A DNA stretch of 64,000 bases from contig OX467082.1 in the NCBI GenBank assembly GCA_950106755.1, forward strand, positions 31,062,001 to 31,126,000. Direction: 5' to 3'. Below are positions 37,830 to 49,211 of the stretch, piece by piece (within the stretch, counting starts at the first letter, position 1; every line of letters starts with the position of its first letter). The position numbers and the translations under genes are program-made. The notes beneath the pieces are model-generated. The model worked only from the letters and a program-made list of their open reading frames with translations, did no database searches and was not told the DNA's origin. This DNA is from Climacium dendroides. Its lineage: Eukaryota > Streptophyta > Bryopsida > Hypnales > Climaciaceae.

Positions 37830-40221
37830 GTTGACGACGCCGTCACTCACCCAACCTGCGTTTTATGAAGCTCGCAAAAACAAGGTGTACAGTGACTACA
37901 GTCTATGAATGACGGGGTTTTCTACAAAAGCTGCAGCAATTCCCAAGTCCTGATTACAAAAGTCGGGTTTCTCCCGATCAAGCATCATCACTGACAACTC
38001 TTTTGACGCCAGCAAAAAAACGTGGCACGGTTCCAGTACGGCCTCCCGTGATTTAAGGTAAAACAGCTCATCATTGTGGTCAGGATTATGGTCAGGATTA
38101 GGAGTTTGGCCTCATGTTGTTGTTGAACTTGTTCAAATTTTTTTTGCACATTATTACAAGTGTGAGAAATAGTGAGAGCAATTGAAATTACGTTTATTTG
38201 ACAAAGTATGAATTTGCTGTGAATTTTTGAAGTGTTCAATGCATCATGGCCCAAAGGAGTCTGAAGACTACTTTAGTACCAACAAAATCTGAATCCATCA
38301 TGTTCAGTTTGTTCACCTAAATCAGTTATTGCATTTTCTAACATAGAAAGTCTAAAAAATTCATTCTTACAATAAATTCATACTTAAAAGTTGGAAGTTT
38401 CTAATGAAGTTACTAATCACTCCATTACTATCACATAAGACATGTATTGTGGTCAAAATTTCACATACTGAAATACTCCATAATGGAATCATTCCCTAGG
38501 TGTCCACTATAAGTCATCTATCCACAATGAGTTGTTCTACCTTAGATCATGCTTATGGGCTCTTCACAAAAACCAGAGTAAGGTAGATCAGCCTATTGGC
38601 ACACAAATTTGCTATCTGAGTACTCTGGAGAAGCTATTTTTCAACTCCCATATTTTTTAGAGATTGAAAAGTTTGAGAGAAGTCAATTGCAAAAAGAATG
38701 AAGACATTTCAACAAGAAGTGAATTTTCTATAATTTTTCAAAGCTAAAATGTAAAAGTATAAATGGACCTTTGTTGAAACATAGGTAGATGCATGTTAAA
38801 GCATGGGCTGATATGTCCGTTCTTCAAATGCATTGCCTTCATGACAAAGGATTGCTAAAATTCTAGTAGTGGGTGGACCACTAATGCAAATAGAAGGATC
38901 CTATAGGTGGCAGAGTTAAGTGGATGGTGGTATTAGGCAACTCAACTTTAATAAGAGCATCTGCAATGCATTTGGTACCCTAGATAGTAATGGCATTTGT
39001 CATGTACTTACAAGCTTCTATTTAAAATTCCTAGGGGGTGTAGTGATTGAGCAGAGTAGCAATATAGGAGCGAATAAATGATGGGGTATTTTAAAATCAT
39101 TTGGTCAAAAACTTATAAAAGAGTTTAGAGTAATATAGGGTATAGAAAATGGCATTGGATGTCCTTAAAGTACTATAGGATATGGAATAATAGGCCCCAT
39201 TAGAAAATGTGATAATACTAAAATAGCCCCCTTTATATTAAATTTTTTGGCCAAAAGTCTGAAATTGCTACTATTTTGGCTATTTTGAGAGTGGCATATT
39301 GGTCAGGATAAAAAAATTAAATTTTCTATTACTATGAGCATAGTATTGTACTATAGGAAATATACTTTTTAGTTCATTTACTTCTCTCGGATTCCTATAA
39401 TGACTTAACTACTCTTATAACTAAGTTATACACCGTATACAACACAGAATTTATTGTCTAACTATTATAAATTAGTACTCTTTTTTATAGCATACAATGC
39501 TCACGTCTTGCTGGATTTAACTTAGTGTTAGTTGGATTGAAAGATTTTGGAAATCTGATTTAGGGATACTGTATGGTTTGAAATAAATACAGTTTAAGCT
39601 GCCTCACTTGAACCTGACCGTTGCGTGTGCATCGTTGAGTTTGCTTTGGACAAGGTGTTTAGGGTTTTTGAATGGTTCGGTGGGAGCATCCCAGAACAAC
39701 CCTCATTACGGTTTGTTGCGGATCTACGTTCTACGTGTAGGGTTTACGGTTTGGTGAATCGATCTTTTTGTGTGGCTTTGACTTTCATGAGAGCATGACA
39801 TGGTGCCTGGGGTCAACATGTGGTAAGAACTTCTTTCCGCCTTCTATTTTCAGGTAATGCGATTCTTTGAATTGGGCAGCTGGATTTTGTATTGCGTGTG
39901 GTTGTTGTCTTGCGGAATCTAGGGTTTACCTTTTAGGATTTAGGCTGCCTTTTTCTTGCGTTTTGGATCCAGATGTGGTTTAGGGTGTAATGATAGATTC
40001 TTTGTGTTTAAGGTAGGATTTGTTGGCATGGATGATGGCGCTCAATTTCAAAATTAGATTATACTTGGTGGAAGATGATGTTAGATGGTCGGAGCTACTG
40101 AATCCTTTTTTTTGCCACTCGGGCAACACTTATGCGGATTTGCGCACACGCTTGGAAAAAGGGGATGCATGGAGTAGTCCTTCCTTTTCTGGGACTTTGA
40201 AGATGAATGTATTGTCGAGAG
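37830..40221. other. Intergenic region upstream of the SDR gene
   Basis: 37830-38300 is the likely SDR promoter and 5' flank. 38300-39560 is AT-rich without a gene. From about 39600 the composition becomes less AT-rich and resembles a 5' untranslated or TE leader that runs into the importin-beta fragment, but no start or reading frame can be defended. Confidence 0.45.
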
Positions 40222-40808
40222 GTTGCTACCTACGCTTTTGGATCCATTTTGGAGGGACCATTGCTGGACAAGCTGACTACTCTTGTTCATGATGCTGCTC
40301 CCATTCATATTGCAAGCAATGAAAGACGAGAACAACCATGTGAAGGATACTACAACGTGGACCCTACGAAGGATCTTTGAGTTCCTCAATGGACCTTCTC
40401 TCGAGGCTCCAGTTATCACTCAATCCAATTTGACCACAATTCTTGCTATCATCTTGGAGGCCATCAAAGACACATCTTTGTTGAGAAAGTTTGTAGAGCA
40501 ATCTATTATGTGGCACAAGATTAAGAAAGAGGTGGTTAGTCGTCGTCTCCTATATCTTTGTTTTTCCAAAGCATTGTACAAGCTTTGTTGGCAACTACTG
40601 AGAGGGAGGATTTTGAAGATTCTCGACTGTAGACATTGGTATACAAGACTCTCAATGAAGTTGTAAGAATATCAACAGAGGACACTGTCCCGATTGTTAT
40701 GCAACTAATGCCCGTGATCATGTAGAAATTCAATGTTACTTTAGAGATGGCCATGCTTTCTTCCGATGAACGAGAGAAACAGAGTGAATTGCAGGCCCTC
40801 CTATGTTG
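40222..40808 (+). pseudogene. Importin-beta (karyopherin beta-1) pseudogene fragment
   Basis: The plus strand encodes a HEAT-repeat stretch of importin beta-1: VATYAFGSILEGPLLDKL, then MKDENNHVKDTTTWTL and IFEFLNGPSLEAPVI, then EKVCRAIYYVAQD, TEREDFEDSRL, YKTLNEVVRISTEDT and SSDEREKQSELQALL. A frameshift near 40290, another near 40478 and stop codons at 40520-40525, 40532-40540, 40627-40632 and 40720-40725 (approximate) disrupt it. No introns interrupt the stretch. It begins and ends abruptly in unrelated sequence and covers perhaps a fifth of the normal protein. Confidence 0.85.
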
Positions 40809-42289
40809 TTACGCCCCTATCTACTTGGGGTGCACAATGAACCTTAGTGCACAAGGGGGACCTTGCGGGTGACTTTCCAAGCCTTGCAATAGACTAGGTA
40901 GGGAGAATGAAGAGACTCTCGATTAAACAGGGCACAATGGCACCCTGGTTTTGAAGTGAACATAAGAGTACCATACATTTTTGGAAAGTTCTTGACAATA
41001 CGCTTTTAATGGCACAAAGAACGCGCAATTTGGAGTTGTGAGCTAAAAGTTATGACCGTTCAAAGTTGACTGGGTCCTGGGGGCGCCGGGACACTTGAGG
41101 GCTAGGTGTGAGGGGTTCTCAATGTATCCCACAAGAAAGTATGGCATGTGGCATATCATTGGAAAGCTATGAACACAAGAAACCTAGAATGACAAGAATT
41201 ACGAGGTTCTAAGACATGAGCCAAAAGTTATGGCCAAAAGAAGAGCCATGGTGAAGGCATGACGCCTCCCTCGGTGCATCCGAATCTTTAGAGGGCCATA
41301 ACTTTGCGAGAATTTGTCCAAATGGGACGAGTGAGTAGTCCATAGGCATCTACTCGTCGAATAGATGTTTAAAATGGGCTCGCATGTTGATTTGGAGCTT
41401 TGAGCGCAAAGTTACGCCGGTTGGAAGTTTGAGAGTCCAAATAGTGACATAACTTGGCGATTTGGGTTGAAAGTGGGTGGTCTTCCACTACCCAAGGTTA
41501 TCCAAGGACTTCCTTCGACTTAGGACGGGGGGTTTGCCGATACCACAGAGAGTACTATAGGAGGGGTTGGTCTCCCTCCTCACTCCCTCTTAAAGCCTTG
41601 GTGAATCCTGGTGACTCATGGTTGGTGATGGTGACTTCACCACTACTTCAAGGTACCATGGGACACTTGTGAGTGTCCCGTGGCATCGGTTGGGTAGAGT
41701 CCCGCTCTTGCTAGGCCTCCTTGAATGTGTCTCGAATTGTGAGCGCCGTTTACCTCTAGTGGATGAGTAGCAAATGCAAAAAGGGCTAGCATGGAGTGGG
41801 GTGACATTCAAGGGCGATTAGGACCATGGTGAGTAGTGCCACCATGGGTCCTTGCACATTAAGGTGGAATTTCCGTCCTATGTTACTAAGTGACATGCTC
41901 GGTGTCACGATGGGAGTGTGTGCTAGTAGTCCCGGTAATTGGGACTTGGTAAACTGAGTTGGAAATGGGAACTAACACTGTGTGTGCTTGGCATGTATAG
42001 TGTTAAGCAGTTGGTGACCAAGTGATGCTGTAAGTGGGTTGTGGTGAACCTAGTGAGCTATTGGAAGCTATTAGGTGTCATTTGGGTCGCGACATGTGTG
42101 GTGTTCTACATGTGAGTTACATCTGTGGCTCTTCTGTAGTGTGTCGACTATTTGTTATGAGGCCATTTTTTCACTTTCATTGTAAGCTTGCCTTCTGTGT
42201 TGTATATTTGACTTTGTGGTACAGGTATCAAAGTTAAACTGGATGAAACTGGCTTTATATTTGTTTGTGGAGTTTACCTCTATCTCCAT
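40809..42289. other. Repeat-like DNA with ~180-bp periodicity, no gene
   Basis: Noncoding by inspection. It contains AAAAGTTATGACC (41045), CAAAAGTTAT (41222) and GCAAAGTTACG (41406), plus inverted partners CCATAACTTT (41296) and CATAACTT (41448). These are the same motifs, at the same spacing, as the array at 45795-46620. It probably derives from the untranslated part of a retroelement. Confidence 0.5.
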
Positions 42290-43089
42290 CACTAGTAGAA
42301 AAACAATGACCATATCAACAAAAAATTAACAAAAAAGTGTTGAGGGCATTTGTATATGTGGTCGCGTTGTCTTGGACAGTACCTAACAAAAAACTGTTGT
42401 CCATTTTGTTATGATGGTCAAATAAAATAATAATATTATTAATTCATTTTTAAATTTGTTCAATGAATAGCTACCACGTGGCAAGCTAAAAACCAATCCA
42501 ATACAAATTGCCACGTAAGCCAAACATAATATATATATACAACCCAAAATTAGACTTTACAATTTAATTAGAAGAAAGTTAGATTTTACAATTTAATTAC
42601 AAGAAAGTTAGACTTTACAATTAATTTAGAAGACAAGTTATTTAGGACTAAGTATTTAGTGATAGAAGAGAGGTGAATTTGGTGATAGAAGAATAGAGAA
42701 GACAATCTCTTTATAGAAATGGGGTGGTAGAAGATAGAATAAACCATATGGGATATGTGAATTAAGACTATGAATGGTTCACATGTTCCATATGGTTTGT
42801 TTTGACCTTTTATCATCCCATTTGTATAAAGAGCTTGTCTTTTTTTTCGTATGTCTCTAAAGCCACCTCTCTTATATCACCAACATGTGAGAGGCATGTC
42901 TTCTTAACAAAAAAGTTCTAACTTTTTTGTTGATTTGAATGTTGTACTATTTGAAGCAACAAAAATTTAGTGCCCAATTTGTTAACTTGTTCAAATCAAG
43001 AAAAATTTGTTAAAATGGTCAATACAGTATCCTAGTCAATAAAAAATTGTTAAATTTTATGTTGATTTGGATACCATTTTCTAGTAGTG
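42290..43089. mobile_element. 800-bp non-autonomous CACTA (En/Spm) element
   Basis: It begins CACTAGTAGAAAAA and ends TTTTCTAGTAGTG, inverted ends with one mismatch in the first 11 bp. It is flanked by the 3-bp duplication CAT (42287-42289 and 43090-43092), as CACTA elements produce. Subterminal regions repeat ATCAACA and TTAACAA blocks in inverted orientation. It has no coding capacity. The centre is a long foldback (42659-42878). Confidence 0.88.
42659..42878. repeat. Long imperfect hairpin in the CACTA derivative
   Basis: The arms converge on about 42769. AAACCATATGG (42741-42751) pairs with CCATATGGTTT (42788-42798), ATGTGAA pairs with TTCACAT, and pairing extends outward through AGACAA.CTCTTTATA and GAGAGGTG blocks for roughly 100 bp per arm with bulges. 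A transcript would fold into one long stem. Confidence 0.7.
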
Positions 43090-43092
43090 CAT

Positions 43093-44546
43093 GGTTTCAC
43101 TATTTGGTCCTTGCTTGTGGAGCTACTGATTTAGTTCGCAGTTTTCGTTTTCGTAAGCATGAATATCGTACATGCTAGCATGAAATCCCGATAATCGATT
43201 GTAATTTTGTATATTTTTTGAACTACTTGCAGTTGCTGTGTTTTGCTTATCGCTCGTTCATATACAGTCGAGCTCACATGGTCTTCCGAATTCTTCAACA
43301 GCTGGACGCATGTACAAGCCTTCATGGCATTGCATGCAGTGGTTTTCCTTTTCAGTACTAGCATGTGGACTGCGTTGCCCTGGAAAGAACGGCCGCTTTA
43401 CTTGATTACCACGAGATGGAGGCATCCTAACGCGAGTTATAGGCCGGACACTGAAAGACAAAGCTTTGTTCTGCAAACAATAGTGGAGGGGATTCTTTTA
43501 GTACTAAGTACAATGAATTGGCATAAATTACAAAATGCAAGTTCAAGAGTTGAAGTATTCATTCCATTCAACATGTAAGCATATTGGAGAATGGTATACA
43601 AGTGGCCAATCTAGAGCTTCCACAATCAAAGTGAGGCCATGTATAAGAATGTGATGTGCATGCCCAATAGTGTCTAAATATAGTGAACCTCAAGAATTAG
43701 GAATCATGCACAGATGGAATGGAGAAGTTATAAGTCAGAAGCCTATATTGCATAAAAGTGAAAGAAACACTATAAGCAATGTACACGACAAATATGCAAT
43801 GTTTGTAAAGTTCCACTACTGTAAGTTAGAAAAGAACACATGAAAGGGACAATTGTAAATGGACAAGTCAGTGAAAGAAATTTAGTGTGTACAGTGACAC
43901 TTCAAGAAAGTTAGTAGAGTTAGAAAATGACTTCAAGTAAGTAGAATTTCATAAGACTTTCATTTGACAATACAAGGCCTCCATAGAAATATAGAGCTCA
44001 AATTATATGTTGGAAGTTGTGGTAATACAGTAAGTTCACAATGACCATGCAAGCAAGAGCTAACAACACATCTTGCCAAAACATCTAGGTACCAGCCACT
44101 ATGTAAGTAATTCCAAAACCAACGTCAATGCAAAAACAATTCTGCACTTACAAAGCAAGAAGCAATACTTTGCTTCCCCAATATATGTCATCAAAAACAA
44201 GAGGAAATCAAATGGAAATAAGGTGGCAAAGTACTCACCACTTTGCTCTATTATATAGCGTCTACAAATGCAAGAGTAAAGCTCCACCCCTATGAAAATG
44301 AACCTAAAGCCATGACATAAATTGTTGAGGCTGCACAAAGGAGACGTGTTGGCAGATGTAGTGCCAAACAATACATATGGCAGCAGCATTGAAGGTTGCG
44401 TACATAGAACCAAAACATAGGCATAGGGTGAGAGCAAATGGTTTAGGGCACAATTAATCTGATTTGGACTTGTTTTTTGGGGGCGGCTGAGCTGGGCGGA
44501 GAGGGCCTTGTTGAGCTTGCTTTTTGTAGGTCACGAAGGTGAGCGC
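43093..44546. other. Intergenic region, no gene supported
   Basis: An open frame of 111 codons at 43243-43578 has no recognised domain. The rest is AT-rich with short frames only. No terminal repeats were seen. Confidence 0.45.
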
Positions 44547-44697
44547 TACAACGTATTGGTTGCTTTGATGCATATGACTTTGTATGTTTCTTCTTCGCAT
44601 CATTCTCTTTATCAGGTGCAATTTGCAGGAGCAAATTCGTGAACACTCCAACTACAGTACTAGTGATGGCAAAGTCTTGTAATGGTACGTGAATTAT
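44547..44697 (+). repeat. Exon-like direct repeat, copy 1 (stop-bearing)
   Basis: About 150 bp are repeated at 47312-47461. The shared core starts after TTTATCAG and ends before GTACGTG, so it looks like an internal exon with acceptor and donor. In this copy the penultimate codon is TAA (TTG TAA TGG), whereas copy 2 has CAA CGG. Confidence 0.65.
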
Positions 44698-44845
44698 ATG
44701 GCAATGACAATGTCCTGTTGTAGATTTGTGTATTATATAAAAACATATTATAATATATTTTATTGGATAGCTTCAAGGTGACGCCGTTCCGATATATATA
44801 TATATAAGAAGATGTTTTGCCTTAAAGTTTCATTGTTTTTCAATA

Positions 44846-45334
44846 GTGGATTTTGTTTCCTACTTTAGAGTTAGAATGTCAAATTGGAGGATTTTTTCTG
44901 AGTCTCAAGATGCAGAGCCTCAACCGGAGGCTGAATTCAAGCTTTCCTTGTCACAACTACCGGAGCAGCCCCTTTTGGTGCAAGATCTTGCATTGCCACT
45001 TAGGCATCCTCAAGATGAAGCTGAGCCTTCTCGACCGCCGAAGCAACTTCGCATAGAGCGGCGATGGCACGGAAATCTTGATTCCGATGCTCGTGTTTTG
45101 ATGATCTTGCTCCAAGTTGGGTGTGTTGAGCCGGGCACTCGGGAAGTGACATTCGAGGCAAGTTATGAGGGCAAAAACATCGATCAGTACTATTGTATGG
45201 TTCGGCTGGTGGAGGGTAGTCGTGGCCATCAACGTTGGTTGGAAGGTCCAGTCAACCCATTGATGAAAGCCGAGCGTGCAAATTATGTTGTTGCCACCAT
45301 CAAACGCATTCTCAACTTTTTGCAAATGGAATGA
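44846..45334 (+). CDS. Unknown 162-aa reading frame between direct repeats
   Basis: This is an uninterrupted frame with balanced, coding-like composition in an AT-rich setting. Residues 20-60 are rich in Glu, Pro and Gln (low complexity, probably disordered). Residues 65-162 look globular (DARVLMILLQVGCVEPGTRE, then a WLEGPVNPL block). A TATATATATATA tract lies about 45 bp upstream of the ATG. It could also start at residue 11 (ATGTCAAATTGG). No family was recognised. It lies between the two exon-like direct repeats and before the minisatellite and 178-bp array, so it may belong to a retroelement or a captured gene piece. Confidence 0.4.
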   Translation: MDFVSYFRVRMSNWRIFSESQDAEPQPEAEFKLSLSQLPEQPLLVQDLALPLRHPQDEAEPSRPPKQLRIERRWHGNLDSDARVLMILLQVGCVEPGTREVTFEASYEGKNIDQYYCMVRLVEGSRGHQRWLEGPVNPLMKAERANYVVATIKRILNFLQME

Positions 45335-45468
45335 AGCTTTGATTGAAACTCTAGTTTTTTTACCTCTAGTGAACATTTATTGGATGTTAGTTTTTTACTT
45401 TGAGTATTTTATTGAAATCAGTGTGTGATTATTAATGTAGAATGACAAATTAGTGACAGTATTTAGCT

Positions 45469-45607
45469 TGGAGTTTGGAGTTTGGAGTTTGGAGTTTGGA
45501 GTTTGGAGTTTGGAGTTTGGAGTTTGGAGTCTAGAGTTTGGAGTCTGGAGTTTGGAGTCTGGAGTTTGGAGTTTGGAGTCTAGAGTCTAGAGTCTGGAGT
45601 TTGGAGT
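45469..45607 (+). repeat. Heptamer minisatellite (TTTGGAG)n
   Basis: About 19-20 near-perfect tandem 7-mers, TTTGGAG with TCTGGAG and TCTAGAG variants in the second half. The unit length equals that of the plant telomere repeat TTTAGGG, but the sequence differs. Confidence 0.92.
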
Positions 45608-45794
45608 TAAGGGAGAGTGTGAATGGGGATTTAGTTTGGAATCTTAGGTGGGGTCTTGGTAGGGGCATGGGCTGATGTGCCCCACCCTTCACTTTAGATA
45701 GGGAGGAAAAGAGGGAAAAGATGCTTAGTTGGTGGAGAAAGGAAGTGAAGAGTGTGTATGTGTTTTGGGAGGTTTTTGGCCAAATTTTGAGTGG

Positions 45795-46620
45795 TTGTAG
45801 CTCATGGAGTATAAACAATTGAGTAATGAAAATTTGGCACAACATTCTTTGTATTCAGAGCTTTTCAAAGAGTGTTTGTAAGTTGAATTTGGAGTTGGGA
45901 GTCAAAAGTTATGAAAGTTTGAAATTGTAAGACCCAAGGATCTCCATTGAGAGGTCAGAGGCTTCAATAAGCTATAACTTTTGGAGTACTTACTGATTTG
46001 ACTTGATATTTGGGAGATGTATTTTCCTTATTTATGTTTTTCTAAAAAGATATGATATTTGTCTTTTGGAGTGTTTATCAAAAAGCTATGAGGTGACGAA
46101 GTCTAGAGTGGAGATTGAACTTGAAGGAAAAAGGTCGTAACTTCAACACCTACAACTTTTGGTCAGTTTTTTTGATGGAATTGAAACTTTGATATGTTTT
46201 AGATTATCATTTTAGTTTTTCAAATTGTGTTTATTTATACAAATTGGAGTTGTAATGCAAAAGTTATGAAGTATCAAAGGTTAAGAAGATTTCTACCTTC
46301 TTGTTTGAGAAGGCTGAGACTCTACCTCTCATAACTTTTGGACAGTATCTTAGATTATTGTGATATTTTCACAACTTATAGATAGTAGTGAGATATTTTC
46401 AAATTGATCTCACATATAGTATTTCAATCTTGTAATCAAAAGTTATTGAGGTTTAAAGTGGCAGTGTTTGGTTAGTAAGGAAGAAGAAGACTTCTACTTT
46501 GCCCTTTAATAACTTTTGGACAGTATCTTAGAATAGTTTCAAATTTTGTGAGTGATTAGATTGTGCTGTTAGCTTTCTAAATTGTTAAAGCACTTAGAAT
46601 TTGAGTTCCTAGAGCATCTG
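45795..46620. repeat. ~178-bp tandem array with complementary 10-mers in each unit
   Basis: ATAACTTTTGG-type motifs occur at about 45973, 46151, 46331 and 46509, and CAAAAGTTAT-type motifs at 45903, 46080, 46258 and 46437. Spacing is 177-180 bp in both series. Each pair is complementary and about 65-75 bp apart. Unit sequence outside these motifs is diverged. No coding frame crosses it. Confidence 0.8.
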
Positions 46621-47311
46621 TGACATTAGATCAAAGTTTGCAGCTTGTTTAGGATTTAGTTTTTCTTAGTTTTTGTTGGAATTTCTTCAAGTTTGAGAGT
46701 GAAAGAAGTTTTCAAGACACAAGATTGAAGATTTGAGACTCAAAGTGGAAGAAGGTTGAAAATTTGTATGTTGTGGCTTGTGGCTTGTGGCTTGTTTTTC
46801 CTAGCCAGTTTTGGGGGCTAGTTGTTATTTAAATTTTGCATTGTAAACTTGGTTGCGGGCTATGGAGTCATTCTTATGACAGTATTAGCCCCATTTTATG
46901 TTTGTGGCGACGAAGTGGAATTGATCACCTACATGGTCGATCTTCTATGTTGTTCCTATTGGTGAAAAGCGTTTCCTGGTCACCGTAGGTTTGAAGTTTA
47001 GGAGCCAATTTCTGGACGGTCAGCTCGTGGTTTGTAGGTCCCGTTTTATCCGTCCGAAGACTTGTTTTTTATTACACACCTTTACCCTTGGCCCTATAGA
47101 ACCACTACAGGATAGGCCAATGGAAGATCAAGTGAAGATTTGAGTGAAGAGTCAAGTGAAGATTTGAATGAAGAGTCAAATGAAGATTCAAGTTTTGAAG
47201 ATTGAAGATCAAAGACTCAAGATAAGAAGATTTGACAAAACCCATAGTAAAACTATTCCCAGTCGCAGCCAGAATCTTCGTGATTTTCCGAAGCAAACTC
47301 TCTCAACACGA

Positions 47312-47461
47312 CAACGTCTTAGTTGCTTTCATGCACATGACTTTGTATGTTTCTTCTTCGCATTATTTTCTTTATCAGGTGCAATTTGCAGGAGCAAATT
47401 CGTGAACACTCCAACTACAGTACTAGTGATGGCAAAGTCTTGCAACGGTACGTGAATTACA
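47312..47461 (+). repeat. Exon-like direct repeat, copy 2 (open)
   Basis: Second copy of the block at 44547-44697. In frame it reads CNLQEQIREHSNYSTSD and ends VLQR directly before a GTACGTG donor-like sequence. The parent gene was not recognised. Confidence 0.65.
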
Positions 47462-49211
47462 ACTTCTTTCATCTATAAGACTAAATCTTATGCACTACAC
47501 GTTGTATGAATTTCGAATTCCACTATTGTGAAGTAATTGTGGCCAATGGGTCATCTAAAGTTAGGGTTTCTTATAGTACCACTCTCATATGCTTAACAAT
47601 TATTGCATTCTGTTAGTTCTACTACTGAATGCCACGTGGACATTTTCATCCTATGATAGCATCACTCAATACACATTTTTTTAATCAATAATGATGTCCA
47701 GTTCCACATCGTAGTAAATATTTCAAAGTTATGAATTTATGAAATATAAGTACAAGATGTCCATGTGCTAGGCAACATGAAGTAATTTGCATTTTCTAGA
47801 AGCACAAGAAAGATTGATTATTCATAGCAATAGTATTCTTTGTTCTCTAGACATGTATATTATTTTCCTTGTTATTGACAAACAATACTACTCATACAGA
47901 CTCATGAATCCAAAATTGCAATTGCAACTTCTTAGGAAAGGATTGTTTGTAAGTATGTCTTCAATTTGTTACTAGGATACTATCCATGAGAGATTAAGAA
48001 CTTCATGTAGCATATGCTTGCATTGGTATACAGCATAGGCAACTTGGAATATGCAAACATGAATCATTCATTGCACATTTGTATTTATCATGTCAAGGAG
48101 TCATATATCACTACTAGAAAATCAGATTTTGACTGGATCAACGCGACCAAAACAACAGAAAAACTAAATTTTCTAGTAGTGTATGTCATTGTTTCTATAT
48201 TGAACTTGCTTTGTAGTCATCTCAAATGATTGCATTGTCCCTGCAAATGAGCACATTCACATTTAATTTTGTCTTCTTCAACTTTATTGTTGTGCATAGT
48301 AGAAAAGTACATGAATGCACTAACTACATTTGGCCTTACAAGCCAACATGATTTTTAAAGGAAAAAAAAATGAAGTTGCTACATATGTAAAAATTGAATG
48401 ACCGACATAGTGATTGCTGTACACTTTCCTATTCAACTAGATTGTTGTCTTACTGCATGCACTAATGCTTCTTAACTAGTGAGAGCAACAAAGGTGTAAC
48501 AAATGGACAACAATCATGCTAGCTTCAAAAGAAAAGTCATTTTCATTGTGATGAAGAATATGTGACAATACTGAAGTAGGAAGAAAATGACCAATGTATA
48601 TATTTCCAACTCATAATTATAAAATGCATGCATAGTCCATGTGAAAAATTTGGTTCTAGGAAATGATTTAGTGATCATATACAGAAGCAGCTAGTCATAT
48701 GTGATTAGGAATATTTACCATTCAGTTCTTTCATTTTCAGTAAAAGTAGCATATGAGTCTACTTCTCTTATATGCTATAATGCTTCATTTCTACATACTT
48801 CAATGTTATATCAAGTGATTGAGGGTCAATGCTAATCCATTATTTCTTTTCAGGAAAATGTACATCACATGGAACAACATGAATGCGGAATTGATGTTGT
48901 CTAATAAAACTTTCATAAGAGTTTTTAGTTTCTGGGCCCAAGGGCGTCGCTCTTGCATTATATGAGGTAAGCCATGATCTACAAGGTAGATCTTACTATA
49001 TGTTATATATGTTTAGCAAGCTTATAGAATCTATGAAAATGGATGGTTGTTTGTATGTGTTCCTGATCAATAGTAAGCAAAGTCTAGTTTTAAAGATCAC
49101 TCTTAGAATGAGCCAGAACATGCATGTATGTTCATGACTTTTTATTCGAATGTCATTGTCACGGTCTTCTAGTGCGGGACTTTTCTCAGTTTTTGTAGCT
49201 TCAATAAGAAA
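47462..49211. other. Intergenic region with a 73-bp CACTA MITE
   Basis: AT-rich with short frames only. Apart from the miniature CACTA element at 48109-48181, nothing could be assigned. Confidence 0.5.
48109..48181. mobile_element. 73-bp miniature CACTA element
   Basis: It starts CACTACTAGAAAAT and ends ATTTTCTAGTAGTG, a perfect 14-bp inverted repeat, and is flanked by TAT on both sides (48106-48108 and 48182-48184). The ends match those of the 800-bp element at 42290-43089, so both are probably mobilised by the same transposase family. Confidence 0.85.

Noticed and set aside
43243..43578. 111-codon plus-strand frame
   Set aside because: No domain, splice or composition support beyond its length. 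Left unannotated as a gene.
45469..45607. Interstitial telomere repeat
   Set aside because: The unit is TTTGGAG, not TTTAGGG. Only the length matches.
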